A stretch of DNA of 64,000 bases, taken from Ilyobacter_A sp963668015. GTDB lineage: Bacteria > Fusobacteriota > Fusobacteriia > Fusobacteriales > Fusobacteriaceae. Of this stretch, positions 33,715-42,457 are shown piece by piece (position 1 is the first letter of the stretch; every line of letters starts with the position of its first letter). The stretch spans positions 124,001 to 188,000 of the forward strand of contig CAXXCR010000012.1 in NCBI GenBank assembly GCA_963668015.2, written 5' to 3'. The position numbers and the translations under genes were made by a program. The notes under the pieces were generated by a model. It did no database searches. It saw nothing but the letters and a program-made list of their open reading frames with translations, and was not told where the DNA came from.

Positions 33715-34656
33715 ATGAAGAAGAGATTATTTTTAATGATTTGTGTATTGGTTCTTTCGGCGTTATCATTTGTTGGATGCGGTAAAAAAGAAGATGGTAA
33801 AATTAAAGTCGGTGTAGCTATAGGAACTTTCAATGATACGTTCATGGTTGGATTAAAAGACTATATTTCTGATTATGCTGCATCATCATACGCAGACGAG
33901 TTAGAGCTTACTATCGTGGATGCAAAAAATGACCCTGCTGTTCAAGTTAACCAAGTTGAAAACTTCGTAACTCAACAAATGGATGCTGTAATAATACTTC
34001 CAGTAAGTACAGAATCTACTGATCCTATGACTGCTGTATGTGAAGAAGCAGAAATACCTGTTGTATATGTAAACAGAAAACCTAGCAAATTAGGAGACTA
34101 TGCTCTTTACATCGGTTCTGATGAAAAAGAAGCTGGGAAACTACAGGGTGAATTCGTAGCAGAGGCACTTGATGGTAAAGGGTCTATCGCAATATTAATG
34201 GGTAAACTTGATACAGAAGCTGCGTTCCTTAGAACAGAAGGTGTAGAAGAAATAGTTGCAAAATACCCAGAATTAAACGTTGTTAAAAAACAAACTGGTG
34301 GATGGGAAAGACCTCTAGGAATGCAAGTAACAGAAAACTGGCTTTCTTCAGGAGAGAAATTAGATGCAATAGTATCAAACAATGACGATATGGCACTTGG
34401 TGCGATAAGAGCATTAGAAGCTGTTGGAAGACTAGACGAAATCAAAGTACTAGGAGTAGACGCAACTCCAGATGCGATTGCTGACTTAGAAGCTGGACGT
34501 ATGACTGCTTCAGTATTCCAAAACGGTAAAGGTCAAGCAGAAGGAGCTGTAGACAAACTTGTAAAAGCTGTTAAAGGTGAAAATGTAGACCAAATAACTT
34601 GGATACCATTCCAATTAGTAACAAAAGATACTTATAAAGATATAGTTATCAGATAG
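33715..34656 (+). CDS. sugar-type periplasmic substrate-binding lipoprotein (SBP 1)
   Basis: A 313-residue lipoprotein. The signal peptide ends in lipobox FVGC (Cys at residue 22), then a GKK linker and a ribose-binding-protein-like (Peripla_BP_4) fold: KIKVGVAIGTFNDTFM, QVENFVTQQMDAVIILPVST, IPVVYVNRKP, IGSDEKEAGKLQGEFVA, AIVSNNDDMALGAIRALE, LGVDATPDAIADLEAGRMTASVFQNG. Such proteins normally feed an ABC importer, but no ATPase or permease of that type is present in the window. It lies 214 bp after the isomerase gene, so may have its own promoter. About two thirds identical by eye to the gene at 41472. Followed by tandem hairpins. Confidence 0.9.
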   Translation: MKKRLFLMICVLVLSALSFVGCGKKEDGKIKVGVAIGTFNDTFMVGLKDYISDYAASSYADELELTIVDAKNDPAVQVNQVENFVTQQMDAVIILPVSTESTDPMTAVCEEAEIPVVYVNRKPSKLGDYALYIGSDEKEAGKLQGEFVAEALDGKGSIAILMGKLDTEAAFLRTEGVEEIVAKYPELNVVKKQTGGWERPLGMQVTENWLSSGEKLDAIVSNNDDMALGAIRALEAVGRLDEIKVLGVDATPDAIADLEAGRMTASVFQNGKGQAEGAVDKLVKAVKGENVDQITWIPFQLVTKDTYKDIVIR

Positions 34657-34703
34657 TAATTATAAGCTAATACTCTAATTTTATATAAAATCAAACCCCG
34701 AAG

Positions 34704-34763
34704 AAAGAGGTATACAGCCCCTCTTTACTTCCTGAAAAAGGTAGGTTCGTCCCCTACCTTTTT
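34704..34763 (+). terminator. tandem hairpins, the second a terminator (copy A)
   Basis: Hairpin 1: AAAGAGG / CCTCTTT (34704-34710 with 34720-34726). Hairpin 2: AAAAAGGTAGG / CCTACCTTTTT (34735-34745 with 34753-34763), ending in T. The same pair follows the SBP gene at 41472, with changes that keep the pairing. Confidence 0.8.
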
Positions 34764-34869
34764 CACGTTATATGAAAAAATCAACTAATAAGATTATTAA
34801 TTGGTGCAGATAGGAGATTCGTTGAAGGAAACTTGGCGGATATTTGAATAATATGATGGAGGTGGTGAA

Positions 34870-35840
34870 ATGAAGAGGTTGCATAGGCGCTATTTGCACT
34901 TATATTTTTTCGGGGTACTATTTGTATCGGTTTTGTTTTTTCTAAGCTGTGAAAAAAAACAAGAGGAAGAAAGCATAAAAATAGGAGTCAGTATTGCAAA
35001 TTTTGATGATAGATTTATGAGTTATATTAAAAGTGGGATGATGGAATACGAGGAAGCTCTGGGATCTAAAGTTGAAGTTGTATATCTGGATGCCAAATTT
35101 TATGATGAGAAGCAGAAGCAACAGGTGAAATATTTTATACGGGAAGGTATGGACGCTATTATAGCTATCCCGGTAAGCACTAAAAAAACATCTAAAATGA
35201 CTGAGGCGGCTGTGGAAGCAGAAGTTCCTCTTATATATTTAAATATATTTCCTGACGAGTTCACTGACAAGGAGTTGCCGGCAGGGGTATATTATGTCGG
35301 TTCCAAGGAGATAGAAGCCGGAATGATACAGATGGAATACCTGGCAGAAATTTTGAAGGGTAAAGGAAAGGTAGCTGTGCTGATGGGAGAGCTCGATACC
35401 AGTGCTTCCCAGCAGAGAGGACAGCGGGTGTAGAACTTGTGGCTAAAAAGTACCCTGAGATAAAAATAGTTGAAAAAAGAACGGCAAAATGGTTAAGGCC
35501 TTTGGCTAGCAGTGTGGTAGAGGATTGGCTTGATTCGGGTAAAGAGTTCGACGCGATTGCAGCAAATAATGATGAAATGGCCATAGGAGCAGTGGCTGCA
35601 CTTGAGAAATATGGTAAGTTGGATTCGGTTATGGTTGTCGGTGTAGATGCCACGCAAGAAGCGATAGAGGAGCTGGTATTAGGCGGTTTGACTGCTACAG
35701 TTTTACAGGATGCCAAGCAACAGGGTGAAAAAGCATTGGAAGTTGCACTTGAGAGCGGTTTGGGGATGCCGGTAAGACAAAATACCTGGATTCCGTTCCG
35801 GTTGGTGACTTTGGAAAATTATGAAGAATTTCAAGACTGA
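34870..35840 (+). pseudogene. substrate-binding lipoprotein gene with a single-base frameshift (SBP 2)
   Basis: The first frame (34870-35433) encodes a lipoprotein signal with lipobox FLSC and the N-terminal lobe of a Peripla_BP_4 protein up to KVAVLMGELDTSASQQR. It then runs into GQRV and a TAG. The second half continues in another frame (to 35840) with VAKKYPEIKIVEKRTAKW, AIAANNDEMAIGAVAALEKYG and VVGVDATQEAIEELVLGG. Removing one G at 35419-35420 restores a continuous QQRTAGVELVAKKYPE reading like its paralogues. It is the most diverged of the three binding-protein genes. Either a real inactivating indel, a sequencing error, or (unlikely, no slippery heptamer or structure seen) programmed frameshifting. 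AGGTGG before the ATG. Confidence 0.8.
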
Positions 35841-36110
35841 TAATTTTGAAAGAAGAATATATAAAAATAGATAAATTTTATCTATATGCAGAGATTTCAA
35901 GGAATTAAAATCTCTGGATGTGCCTGTATATGCAGATCAGTGCATGAAGGTGGAATAAAGTTTTTAGAAAATTATAAAACGAATTTAGCAGAATTTGAAA
36001 ATGAAAAGCTATAAAACTTATTTTTATACTAAAGTGACTATAGAGTGATTTAAAAAAGATGTTTTAGTAACCCTTTGCTTAAGTAGAAAATTACAAGGAG
36101 TGAGTATTTT

Positions 36111-36686
36111 ATGAAGAAGAATGAACTATATGTAAAAATGATTTCCGGAAAAGGTGTCTGTGATGTTAAAAGTGAGGCTCTGATAACAGCTACAGATTCA
36201 AAAGGAATTTGGTGTGGAAAAGTAGATATTGCAATAAGAGATAAAGCGGGGGATTATTTCCATCAGTCGCTATTTGGGCATATAAGACAAAAAACAGGAG
36301 CCTCAATGTTTGAGGATGGTCAAGTTATAGAAATATTTGGGAATAAATCTATTCTTGATATAGGTTTTGATAATATTATATTTGTAATAGATGATTGTTC
36401 TGAGCCTTTATCGGTTATAGTAGAAAAAGGGCTTGAAAAAGCAAATAAAGATGGGTATAAAAAGGTTTCTATGTCTGCTATAAGAGCTGGAGAATCTTTC
36501 GGGAGAAAAGAAGCGAATTATGAAGAGATGGCAAAAGAGGTAGCTAAAGGAATACATAATTTCTTTAAAGGTAAAGATGAGATAAGCTTAGAAAAGGTAC
36601 TTATATTAACTTATGATAAAGAGGACTATAAAAAATTACTTATAGAAGAGTTTGCTAAATCGGATGATATAAATGTCTTGTTATAG
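36111..36686 (+). CDS. protein of uncertain family, possibly macro-domain-like
   Basis: A 191-residue cytoplasmic protein. Parts resemble a macro domain (ADP-ribose-binding fold): ALITATDSKGIWCGKVDIAIRDKAG echoes the 'N..L..GGGVD.AI...AG' loop of macro domains, and VSMSAIRAGESFGRKEANYEEMAKEVAKGIHNFF echoes the strand-G-F/G-helix that binds the distal ribose. The usual glycine run before VD is replaced by GIWCGK, so ligand binding is uncertain. The last part (LEKVLILTYDKEDYKKLLIEEF) also fits the terminal strand-helix of that fold. It lies inside the sugar regulon but has its own ribosome site (AAGGAGTGAG) and no operator copy nearby. Treat the assignment as a hypothesis. Confidence 0.5.
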   Translation: MKKNELYVKMISGKGVCDVKSEALITATDSKGIWCGKVDIAIRDKAGDYFHQSLFGHIRQKTGASMFEDGQVIEIFGNKSILDIGFDNIIFVIDDCSEPLSVIVEKGLEKANKDGYKKVSMSAIRAGESFGRKEANYEEMAKEVAKGIHNFFKGKDEISLEKVLILTYDKEDYKKLLIEEFAKSDDINVLL

Positions 36687-36751
36687 TTAAAAAAGTAGTA
36701 ACAAAAATTAGTTTTTTAATAAATGTATAAGTTAATTTTTTACTAGGCTAG

Positions 36752-36774
36752 AGCTTCCGAAAGGGAGCTTTTGT
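36752..36774 (+). terminator. terminator after the macro-like gene
   Basis: Stem AGCTTCC / GGGAGCT (one G-T pair) with GAAA tetraloop, followed by TTTTG. Confidence 0.6.
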
Positions 36775-36893
36775 TTATATACTCTCAAGAATAAAGAGGG
36801 ATAGGTATGAGAACTGTAGATATAAAAAGTTTGTCTGTGTTTTATAAAACGAACTTTTTGTTTTAAATAGTTTTAGATGAAAATTGCTTAAAA

Positions 36894-36936
36894 AAATAAG
36901 GGAGAAAACTTTTCTAGTTTTCTCCCTTATTTAATT
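36894..36936. terminator. strong bidirectional terminator
   Basis: Perfect 16-bp stem (36894-36909 with 36917-36932; arms AAATAAGGGAGAAAAC and its complement) with a 7-nt loop. Placed between the convergent macro-like and symporter genes. The rest of the 36687-37112 gap shows no gene. Confidence 0.8.
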
Positions 36937-37112
36937 TTGTTGTTATGTTTCTGCCAGAGGAGTGGGAAGAAGATTGTTAGTTGATTGAATTTTCTTCTCC
37001 CCAACCTTTTGGATTTCTTCAAAAATAGGATAGTATATATAATTGCAGTAGTATATATTTATTAAATTATTTTATAGTAAACTACCTTTTCTAGATTTAG
37101 TGTAGTGAGTTG

Positions 37113-38699
37113 CTATCCTGCAATTCCCCATTTAGAGAAGAATAGGTATACAGCAAATGTAAGAACAGTTACTGTTATAGAAGCAACTTTTGCATATTTC
37201 CAAGGTGTAAGCTCAACTTGTCCTGAGTCAACTTGTATGTAGTCTGTTTCTCTTGGGTAGAATTTACTAGCAACTAGCATAACTACTCCAGTTACAAGGA
37301 ATAAAACAGTCCATATGTGTAGATAGTTTATTGAGCTTCCAGATGCCATATATGATCCGTAAAGCACCATATAAGTTACAAGTGCAATTCTAGCTGCACG
37401 TCCAGAAGTTCTTTTTGTAAAGAAACCAATTGTAACTATCATAAGTAGAGGCATGCTGAAGAAACCATTCATTTGTTGTAAGAAACCATAAAGTCCATCT
37501 TTTGCGAATATGATAAATGGAGCAAGTGTCATTGATATTATTGCTAAAATAGTACCTAATTTTTTACCGAATTGAACTAGTTCTAAATCGGTAGCGTCCT
37601 GTTTGAATACAGGTCTATATATATTCAAAGAGAAAAGTGTAACAGTACTATTCAATGCAGAGTTGAACGAGCTAAGAATTGCTCCGAATAAAACAGCTCC
37701 AAAGAATCCAACTAATGGTCTTGGAAGAATATCTTGAACCAATGTAGGGTATGCAGCATCTGGATTTGTTAAATTAGGATACATATGGAAAGCTATTATT
37801 CCAGGAACAACAAGGAATAAAGGTCCTAAAAGTTTTAAGAATCCAGCTGCAAGAACACCTTTTTGTCCTTCTTTTAAGTCTTTTGCCGCAAGTGTTCTTT
37901 GGATGATAGACTGGTTTGTAGCCCAGTAGAATGTACAGTTGAACAGCATTGCTGTCATCAGAACACTAGGTGGAATAGGTGATGAAGCGTTTCCTATAGC
38001 ATCTAGTTTTTCAGGGTGCTCTGTAACAAGTTTTTGAATTCCTTGTCCAAAACTTCCCCCGCCAAGTTTCGAAAGACCAAGTACAGGGATCAGAAGTCCA
38101 CCAGCTAAAAGACCGATTCCGTTAATTGAATCTGAAACTGCAACAGCTTTTAGCCCTCCGAAGATTGCGTATATAGATCCAACGATACCAACAGCCCATA
38201 CAGTAACCCAAAGAGCTTGGAATTTAGTTACACCCAATAATTCAGGGATGTTAAATAAGCTATTTAAAACAAGCGACCCCGAATAAAGTACAGTTGGTAA
38301 GTATGTGAGGATGTAGCTTAGTATAAATATAACAGTCATTACTTGTCTAGTAGTTTTGTCGAAACGCTCCTCTAGATAATCAGGTATAGTAGTTATACCA
38401 CTTTTCAGGTATCTAGGAAGATAAACAATAGCCATTAACGCTAGCGCAGGTCCGCATATTACTTCCCATGCCATTACGTTCATACTATACTTATAACCAA
38501 GACCGTTTAATCCAACAAGTTGTTCAGTTGAAAGGTTGGTAAGCATAAGTGAACCAGCAATAATTGGTGCTGTCAAACTTCTACCACCTAGGAAGTACCC
38601 ATCTTGAGTATCCAGGTTGTCGTTACGTGTTATCCTCCAAGATAGGAAGGCAACAAGAGCAGTAAAAAATAAAAAAGAAAAAACCGCCATCAAATTCAT
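37113..38699 (-). CDS. sodium:solute symporter (SSS/SGLT family)
   Basis: A 528-residue inner-membrane protein with about 14 hydrophobic segments. SSS-family elements: DGYFLGGRSLTAPIIAGSLMLTNLSTEQLVGLNG near TM1, the WEVICGPALALM and DYLEERFDKTTR blocks, ATNQSIIQRTLAAKD and the late GAVLFGAILSSFNSALNS stretch (sodium site 2 region). It couples Na+ to uptake of a sugar, polyol or similar solute; the closest feel is to the sugar-transporting SGLT/YidK branch. AAGGAGG precedes the ATG. Its promoter region carries an operator identical to one before the dehydrogenase unit, tying it to the same regulon and making it the likely importer for that pathway. Confidence 0.92.
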   Translation of the reverse strand: MNLMAVFSFLFFTALVAFLSWRITRNDNLDTQDGYFLGGRSLTAPIIAGSLMLTNLSTEQLVGLNGLGYKYSMNVMAWEVICGPALALMAIVYLPRYLKSGITTIPDYLEERFDKTTRQVMTVIFILSYILTYLPTVLYSGSLVLNSLFNIPELLGVTKFQALWVTVWAVGIVGSIYAIFGGLKAVAVSDSINGIGLLAGGLLIPVLGLSKLGGGSFGQGIQKLVTEHPEKLDAIGNASSPIPPSVLMTAMLFNCTFYWATNQSIIQRTLAAKDLKEGQKGVLAAGFLKLLGPLFLVVPGIIAFHMYPNLTNPDAAYPTLVQDILPRPLVGFFGAVLFGAILSSFNSALNSTVTLFSLNIYRPVFKQDATDLELVQFGKKLGTILAIISMTLAPFIIFAKDGLYGFLQQMNGFFSMPLLMIVTIGFFTKRTSGRAARIALVTYMVLYGSYMASGSSINYLHIWTVLFLVTGVVMLVASKFYPRETDYIQVDSGQVELTPWKYAKVASITVTVLTFAVYLFFSKWGIAG

Positions 38700-38762
38700 A
38701 AAAAAACCTCCTTAAAAAATATATAGTTAAACTATAGTTCTGACGAAATTAGCCCTCTTTTA

Positions 38763-38778
38763 TGTGTCCGAGCACACA
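38763..38778. promoter_or_regulatory. operator O4 upstream of the symporter gene
   Basis: TGTGTCCGAGCACACA, 64 bp upstream of the symporter start codon; identical 16-mer to O3 at 31578. Confidence 0.75.
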
Positions 38779-38793
38779 AAAAAGATAAATTTT

Positions 38794-38836
38794 AAAGCAG
38801 TAAACGACGTTGTAAGTTCATTACTGCTTTTTTTTA
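38794..38836 (+). terminator. terminator-like hairpin inside a divergent intergenic region
   Basis: 10-bp perfect stem AAAGCAGTAA / TTACTGCTTT (38794-38803 with 38821-38830) followed by six or more T on the plus strand. No plus-strand gene ends here, so it may close an antisense or small transcript, or protect the symporter promoter. The remainder of 38700-39359 holds operators and promoter but no gene. Confidence 0.5.
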
Positions 38837-39120
38837 AAACCTGTTTCAAATTCTATATAATTCGTTTTGAAAAGTTATAGATCAGTTTCGGATTCTAAAA
38901 AGAATAAAATAATATCTTTTTCTGATCAAGTTGTTCTAGCTTGACTACTCTTGATCTCGTAAAGAACAAAAATGAATCATTTTAGAACACGAAAAGTATA
39001 GAATATAAATTTGAAAATGTAAAGCATTTTTTTGTTTAAATTTTTAGTTTTCATTTGCAGAGGTTAAAAAAGCCCGTATTTACAAGGGTTATTCGCATTA
39101 AAAAAAAAATAAAAAAATGC

Positions 39121-39184
39121 TTTACAAATGAGTCGGAATGATGTAAACTTTAATCAAAACTGACAATAAGTGTGCGCGAACACA
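39121..39184 (+). promoter_or_regulatory. promoter and operator O5 of the second dehydrogenase/isomerase unit
   Basis: TTTACA (39121-39126) and TAAACT (39144-39149), 17-bp spacer, then operator AGTGTGCGCGAACACA at 39169-39184 at about +13 to +28. The promoter is weaker than that of copy A. Confidence 0.68.
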
Positions 39185-39359
39185 TAAAATTTTTAGCATC
39201 TTTGAGGAAAATCTGCTACTTAAAAATATATTGAATTTTAAATATGGTTCCATACAGAATAATTTAAAATTAAAGGTATTTTTGAACGGTCTTAAAACAG
39301 TTTATATTTTAATTTTTACAATATAAAAACTAAAACGATATAAAATAAGGAGGAGTAAA

Positions 39360-40379
39360 ATGAAAGTATTTAAAGTTGGAATTATCGGAGCTGGAAGAAT
39401 AGGGAAGGTTCATGCAGAGAGTCTTTGCTACCATGTTCCAAACGCAGAGGTTAAAGCTATCGCAGATCCGTTCTTAAACGAAGCTACTAAAGAGTGGGCA
39501 AAATCATTAGGAATTGAGAATGCTTACACAGATCACAAGGATATCTTGAGCGATCCTGAAATCGATGCTGTATTCGTTTGTTCTTCAACAGACACTCACT
39601 CTCAAATATCAATAGAGTCTATGGAAGCTGGGAAACACGTATTCTGTGAAAAACCAATCGATTTCGATTTAGACAGAATCGCAAAAGTACTAGAAACTGT
39701 AGAAAAAACAGGAGTTAAATTCCAAGTTGGATTCAACAGAAGATTTGACCACAACTTCAAAACAGTTCAAGAAACTGTAGCGGCTGGAAAAATTGGAGAT
39801 CCTCATATGATCAAAATCTCGTCAAGAGATCCTCAAGCTCCACCAGTATCTTACGTAAAAGTATCAGGAGGAATATTCCTAGATATGACAATCCATGATT
39901 TCGACATGGTTAGATTCCTTTCTGGAAGCGAAGTTACAGAAGTTCATGCATACGGAGCAGTATTAGTAGATGAAGGAATAGGAGAAGCTGGAGACATTGA
40001 TACAGCAATAGTTACTATGAAACTTGAAAATGGTGCAATGGCTGTAATCGACAACAGCAGACAAGCATTATACGGATATGACCAAAGAGCTGAAGTATTC
40101 GGATCTTTAGGTATGGTAGAAGCGTTAAACGACCAACCATCTACAGCAGTTATCTCAACAGCAGAAGGAACTAAATCAGAGTGTATCAAAAGTGCTCTTT
40201 TAGATAGATACCTTCAAGCATATGTTGACGAAGCAAAAGCATTCATCGAAGCAGTTGCTGAAGATAAAGAAGTATCAGTACAAGGAATCGACGGACTTAA
40301 ACCAGTTCTTATTGGTCTAGCTGCAACAAAATCGTTAAAAGAAGGAAGACCAGTAAAAATTTCTGAAATAGAAAAATAA
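39360..40379 (+). CDS. Gfo/Idh/MocA dehydrogenase, inositol-dehydrogenase-like (copy B)
   Basis: 339 residues, identical in sequence to the protein encoded at 31670 (catalytic K98, D175, H179). Two identical genes under two promoters of different strength, both carrying the same operator type, suggest gene-dosage amplification or ongoing gene conversion. The ribosome site AGGAGGAG is the first part of the shared block; sequences upstream of it are only loosely similar to copy A. Confidence 0.9.
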   Translation: MKVFKVGIIGAGRIGKVHAESLCYHVPNAEVKAIADPFLNEATKEWAKSLGIENAYTDHKDILSDPEIDAVFVCSSTDTHSQISIESMEAGKHVFCEKPIDFDLDRIAKVLETVEKTGVKFQVGFNRRFDHNFKTVQETVAAGKIGDPHMIKISSRDPQAPPVSYVKVSGGIFLDMTIHDFDMVRFLSGSEVTEVHAYGAVLVDEGIGEAGDIDTAIVTMKLENGAMAVIDNSRQALYGYDQRAEVFGSLGMVEALNDQPSTAVISTAEGTKSECIKSALLDRYLQAYVDEAKAFIEAVAEDKEVSVQGIDGLKPVLIGLAATKSLKEGRPVKISEIEK

Positions 40380-40407
40380 GAAGAAAGAATTAAGAGAGGT
40401 GAAAAAA

Positions 40408-41190
40408 ATGAAAACATCAGCTTGTATAGAAACACTATTTACAGAGCTACCTTGGAACGAAAGATTTAAAGCTGCCAAAGAAGCAGGATTCGACTACATA
40501 GAATTCTGGAGCTGGACAGATAAAGACTTAGATGAGTTAAAAAGACTTGCTGAAGAAGCAGGAATAGGGATCAGCGGATTCAACGGAGATGCTGACTACT
40601 CGCTAGTAGACCCAACTCACAAAGAAAAATACCTAGACTTCCTAAAGCAGTCAATAGAAGCAGCGAAAAAAATCGGAGCAGAAAGTGTAACAATCCACTC
40701 GAACGCTTTAGGAGACGGCGGAATTGTTGTAGAGCATTACACAGACTTATCAGAAACTGTAAAACTTTGCTCAATGTTCGATATGTTAAAAGAAGTGGCT
40801 GTAATAGCAGAAGAAAGTGGGATCACTTGTAACCTTGAAGGGTTAAACATTACAACAGACCATGTAGGAAACTACTTAAAAAACACACAAATGGCGGCAG
40901 AGATTATCCGTTTAATCAACTCGCCAAAAGTAAAAATACTATATGATGTATACCATATGCAATTAAATGAAGGGTCTATCTGTGACACATTAACAAAATA
41001 TGTGGACACAATAGGACACATCCATATTGCGGATGCACCAGGAAGACATGAGCCAGGAACAGGGGAGATCAACTACCCTAACGTGATAAAACACCTAAGA
41101 AAATTAGGATGCGAAGCGAAAATAGGGTGCGAATTATTTCCTGCAGAAAACACAGAAAAAGCAGTAAAGGCTATAATGGATATTTTCTAA
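40408..41190 (+). CDS. xylose-isomerase-like TIM-barrel protein, hydroxypyruvate-isomerase type (copy B)
   Basis: 260 residues, identical to the protein encoded at 32718 (metal residues E144, D180, E242; H183, H206). It follows the dehydrogenase by 28 bp. Unlike copy A, it is followed within 30 bp by a clear terminator, so the binding-protein gene downstream must have its own promoter or depend on read-through. Confidence 0.87.
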   Translation: MKTSACIETLFTELPWNERFKAAKEAGFDYIEFWSWTDKDLDELKRLAEEAGIGISGFNGDADYSLVDPTHKEKYLDFLKQSIEAAKKIGAESVTIHSNALGDGGIVVEHYTDLSETVKLCSMFDMLKEVAVIAEESGITCNLEGLNITTDHVGNYLKNTQMAAEIIRLINSPKVKILYDVYHMQLNEGSICDTLTKYVDTIGHIHIADAPGRHEPGTGEINYPNVIKHLRKLGCEAKIGCELFPAENTEKAVKAIMDIF

Positions 41191-41215
41191 ATCTTGCATG
41201 GTCCAAATTTTAAAT

Positions 41216-41254
41216 AAAATAGGAGGAAAATATTATTCTCCTCCTATTTTTAAA
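41216..41254 (+). terminator. terminator after TIM-barrel copy B
   Basis: Stem AAATAGGAGGA / TCCTCCTATTT around an AT-rich loop, followed by T residues. Absent after copy A. Confidence 0.75.
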
Positions 41255-41471
41255 AATTAGAATTTATTCAGTATGGGAACAGGAGCATTTGCAAGGTCTG
41301 ATGTTTCAGTGACTTCAATATAGAAACTTTCTCAAGTTTAAGAGTATAAATGAACTATTTTAGAGTTGAATGAATAAAAATTTTGAAGTGACTAAAGTAT
41401 GGGATCTTTTGAAATAAATAATTACTGTAATTTGGCAGTTTTCTTAAAATGATAAAGGAGAAAAAAGTTCT

Positions 41472-42410
41472 ATGAAAAGGAAAATATTCTTAATCCTTGT
41501 AGTAATGTTCTTGAATTTTTCTTTTGTTGGGTGTGGCGAAAAATATTATGGAAAAATTAAAATAGGGGTTACTTTAGGAAATTTTGAAGATACCTTTATA
41601 TTAAGTTTAAAAAATTATATAGATTCTTATGTGAAATCAGAATATGCCGATGAAGTAGAAGTTGTTTTTGCCGATGCCAAAGATGACGATTGTATTCAAA
41701 TTGGTCAGGTTGAGAATTTTATTGCACAACAAGTAAATGTGGTGATAATCTTGCCAGTGAACACAGAGCGTACAGATCCTATGACTTTAGCCTGTAAGGA
41801 AGCTAAGATCCCTGTTGTATATTTAAACAGGGAACCAAGAAAACTAGGAGACTATGTTTTTTACATTGGTTCTGATGAAAAACAAGCAGGAAAACTTCAA
41901 GGGGAATATATAGCGAAGGCGCTTAACGGCAAAGGGAATATAGCCATATTGATGGGGCAATTGGATACAGAATCTACTTTCAAGAGGACAGAAGGAGTAG
42001 AAGAAGCAGTTCGGGATTATCCAAATATAAAAATTGTAAAAAAGCAAACGGGAAATTGGAAAAAGTCTTTGAGTATGTATATCACGAAACACTGGTTTTT
42101 AAGCGGTAGCAAAATAGACGCTATTATATCAAATAATGATGAGATGGCAATTGGTGCGATAAGATATTTAGAGGGGGCAGGAAAATTAGACAAGACCAAG
42201 ATTCTTGGGATAGATGCAACCTTGGATGCGATTGCTGATTTGGAAGCTGAACGTATTACTGCTACAGTATTCCAAAATGGTAAAGTTCAAGCAGAGGGAG
42301 CTGTAGATAAAGCTGTAAAAGTTGTTAAAGGTGAAAGTGTGGATCAGATAACTTGGATACCGTTTCAATTAGTGACAAAAGATATTTACAAAGATATAGT
42401 TGTCAGATAA
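41472..42410 (+). CDS. sugar-type periplasmic substrate-binding lipoprotein (SBP 3)
   Basis: A 312-residue lipoprotein: signal with lipobox FVGC (Cys at residue 21), then a Peripla_BP_4 fold (KIKIGVTLGNFEDTF; QVENFIAQQVNVVIILPVNT; YIGSDEKQAGKLQGEYIA; AIISNNDEMAIGAIRYLE; LGIDATLDAIADLEAERITATVFQNG). It is closely related to the 33715 gene but clearly diverged, in contrast to the perfectly conserved gene pair before it. Codon use is more AT-rich and less optimised than in SBP 1. Again no ABC ATPase or permease is nearby. AAAGGAG precedes the ATG. Confidence 0.88.
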   Translation: MKRKIFLILVVMFLNFSFVGCGEKYYGKIKIGVTLGNFEDTFILSLKNYIDSYVKSEYADEVEVVFADAKDDDCIQIGQVENFIAQQVNVVIILPVNTERTDPMTLACKEAKIPVVYLNREPRKLGDYVFYIGSDEKQAGKLQGEYIAKALNGKGNIAILMGQLDTESTFKRTEGVEEAVRDYPNIKIVKKQTGNWKKSLSMYITKHWFLSGSKIDAIISNNDEMAIGAIRYLEGAGKLDKTKILGIDATLDAIADLEAERITATVFQNGKVQAEGAVDKAVKVVKGESVDQITWIPFQLVTKDIYKDIVVR

Positions 42411-42457
42411 TAATTATAAGCTAATACTCTAATTTTAAATAAAATCAACCCATGAAG

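Larger units (their letters stand above)
39348..41190. repeat. 1,843-bp direct repeat, copy B
   Basis: Second copy of the block at 31658-33500; see there. Direct orientation, 7,690 bp apart. Confidence 0.9.

Noticed and set aside
35380..35445. Programmed frameshift in SBP 2
   Set aside because: No slippery heptamer, stop-codon context or downstream structure supports recoding, and the paralogues are unbroken.
31361..41190. Insertion sequence or transposase as cause of the 1.84-kb duplication
   Set aside because: No transposase frame, terminal inverted repeat or target duplication is visible at the block ends.
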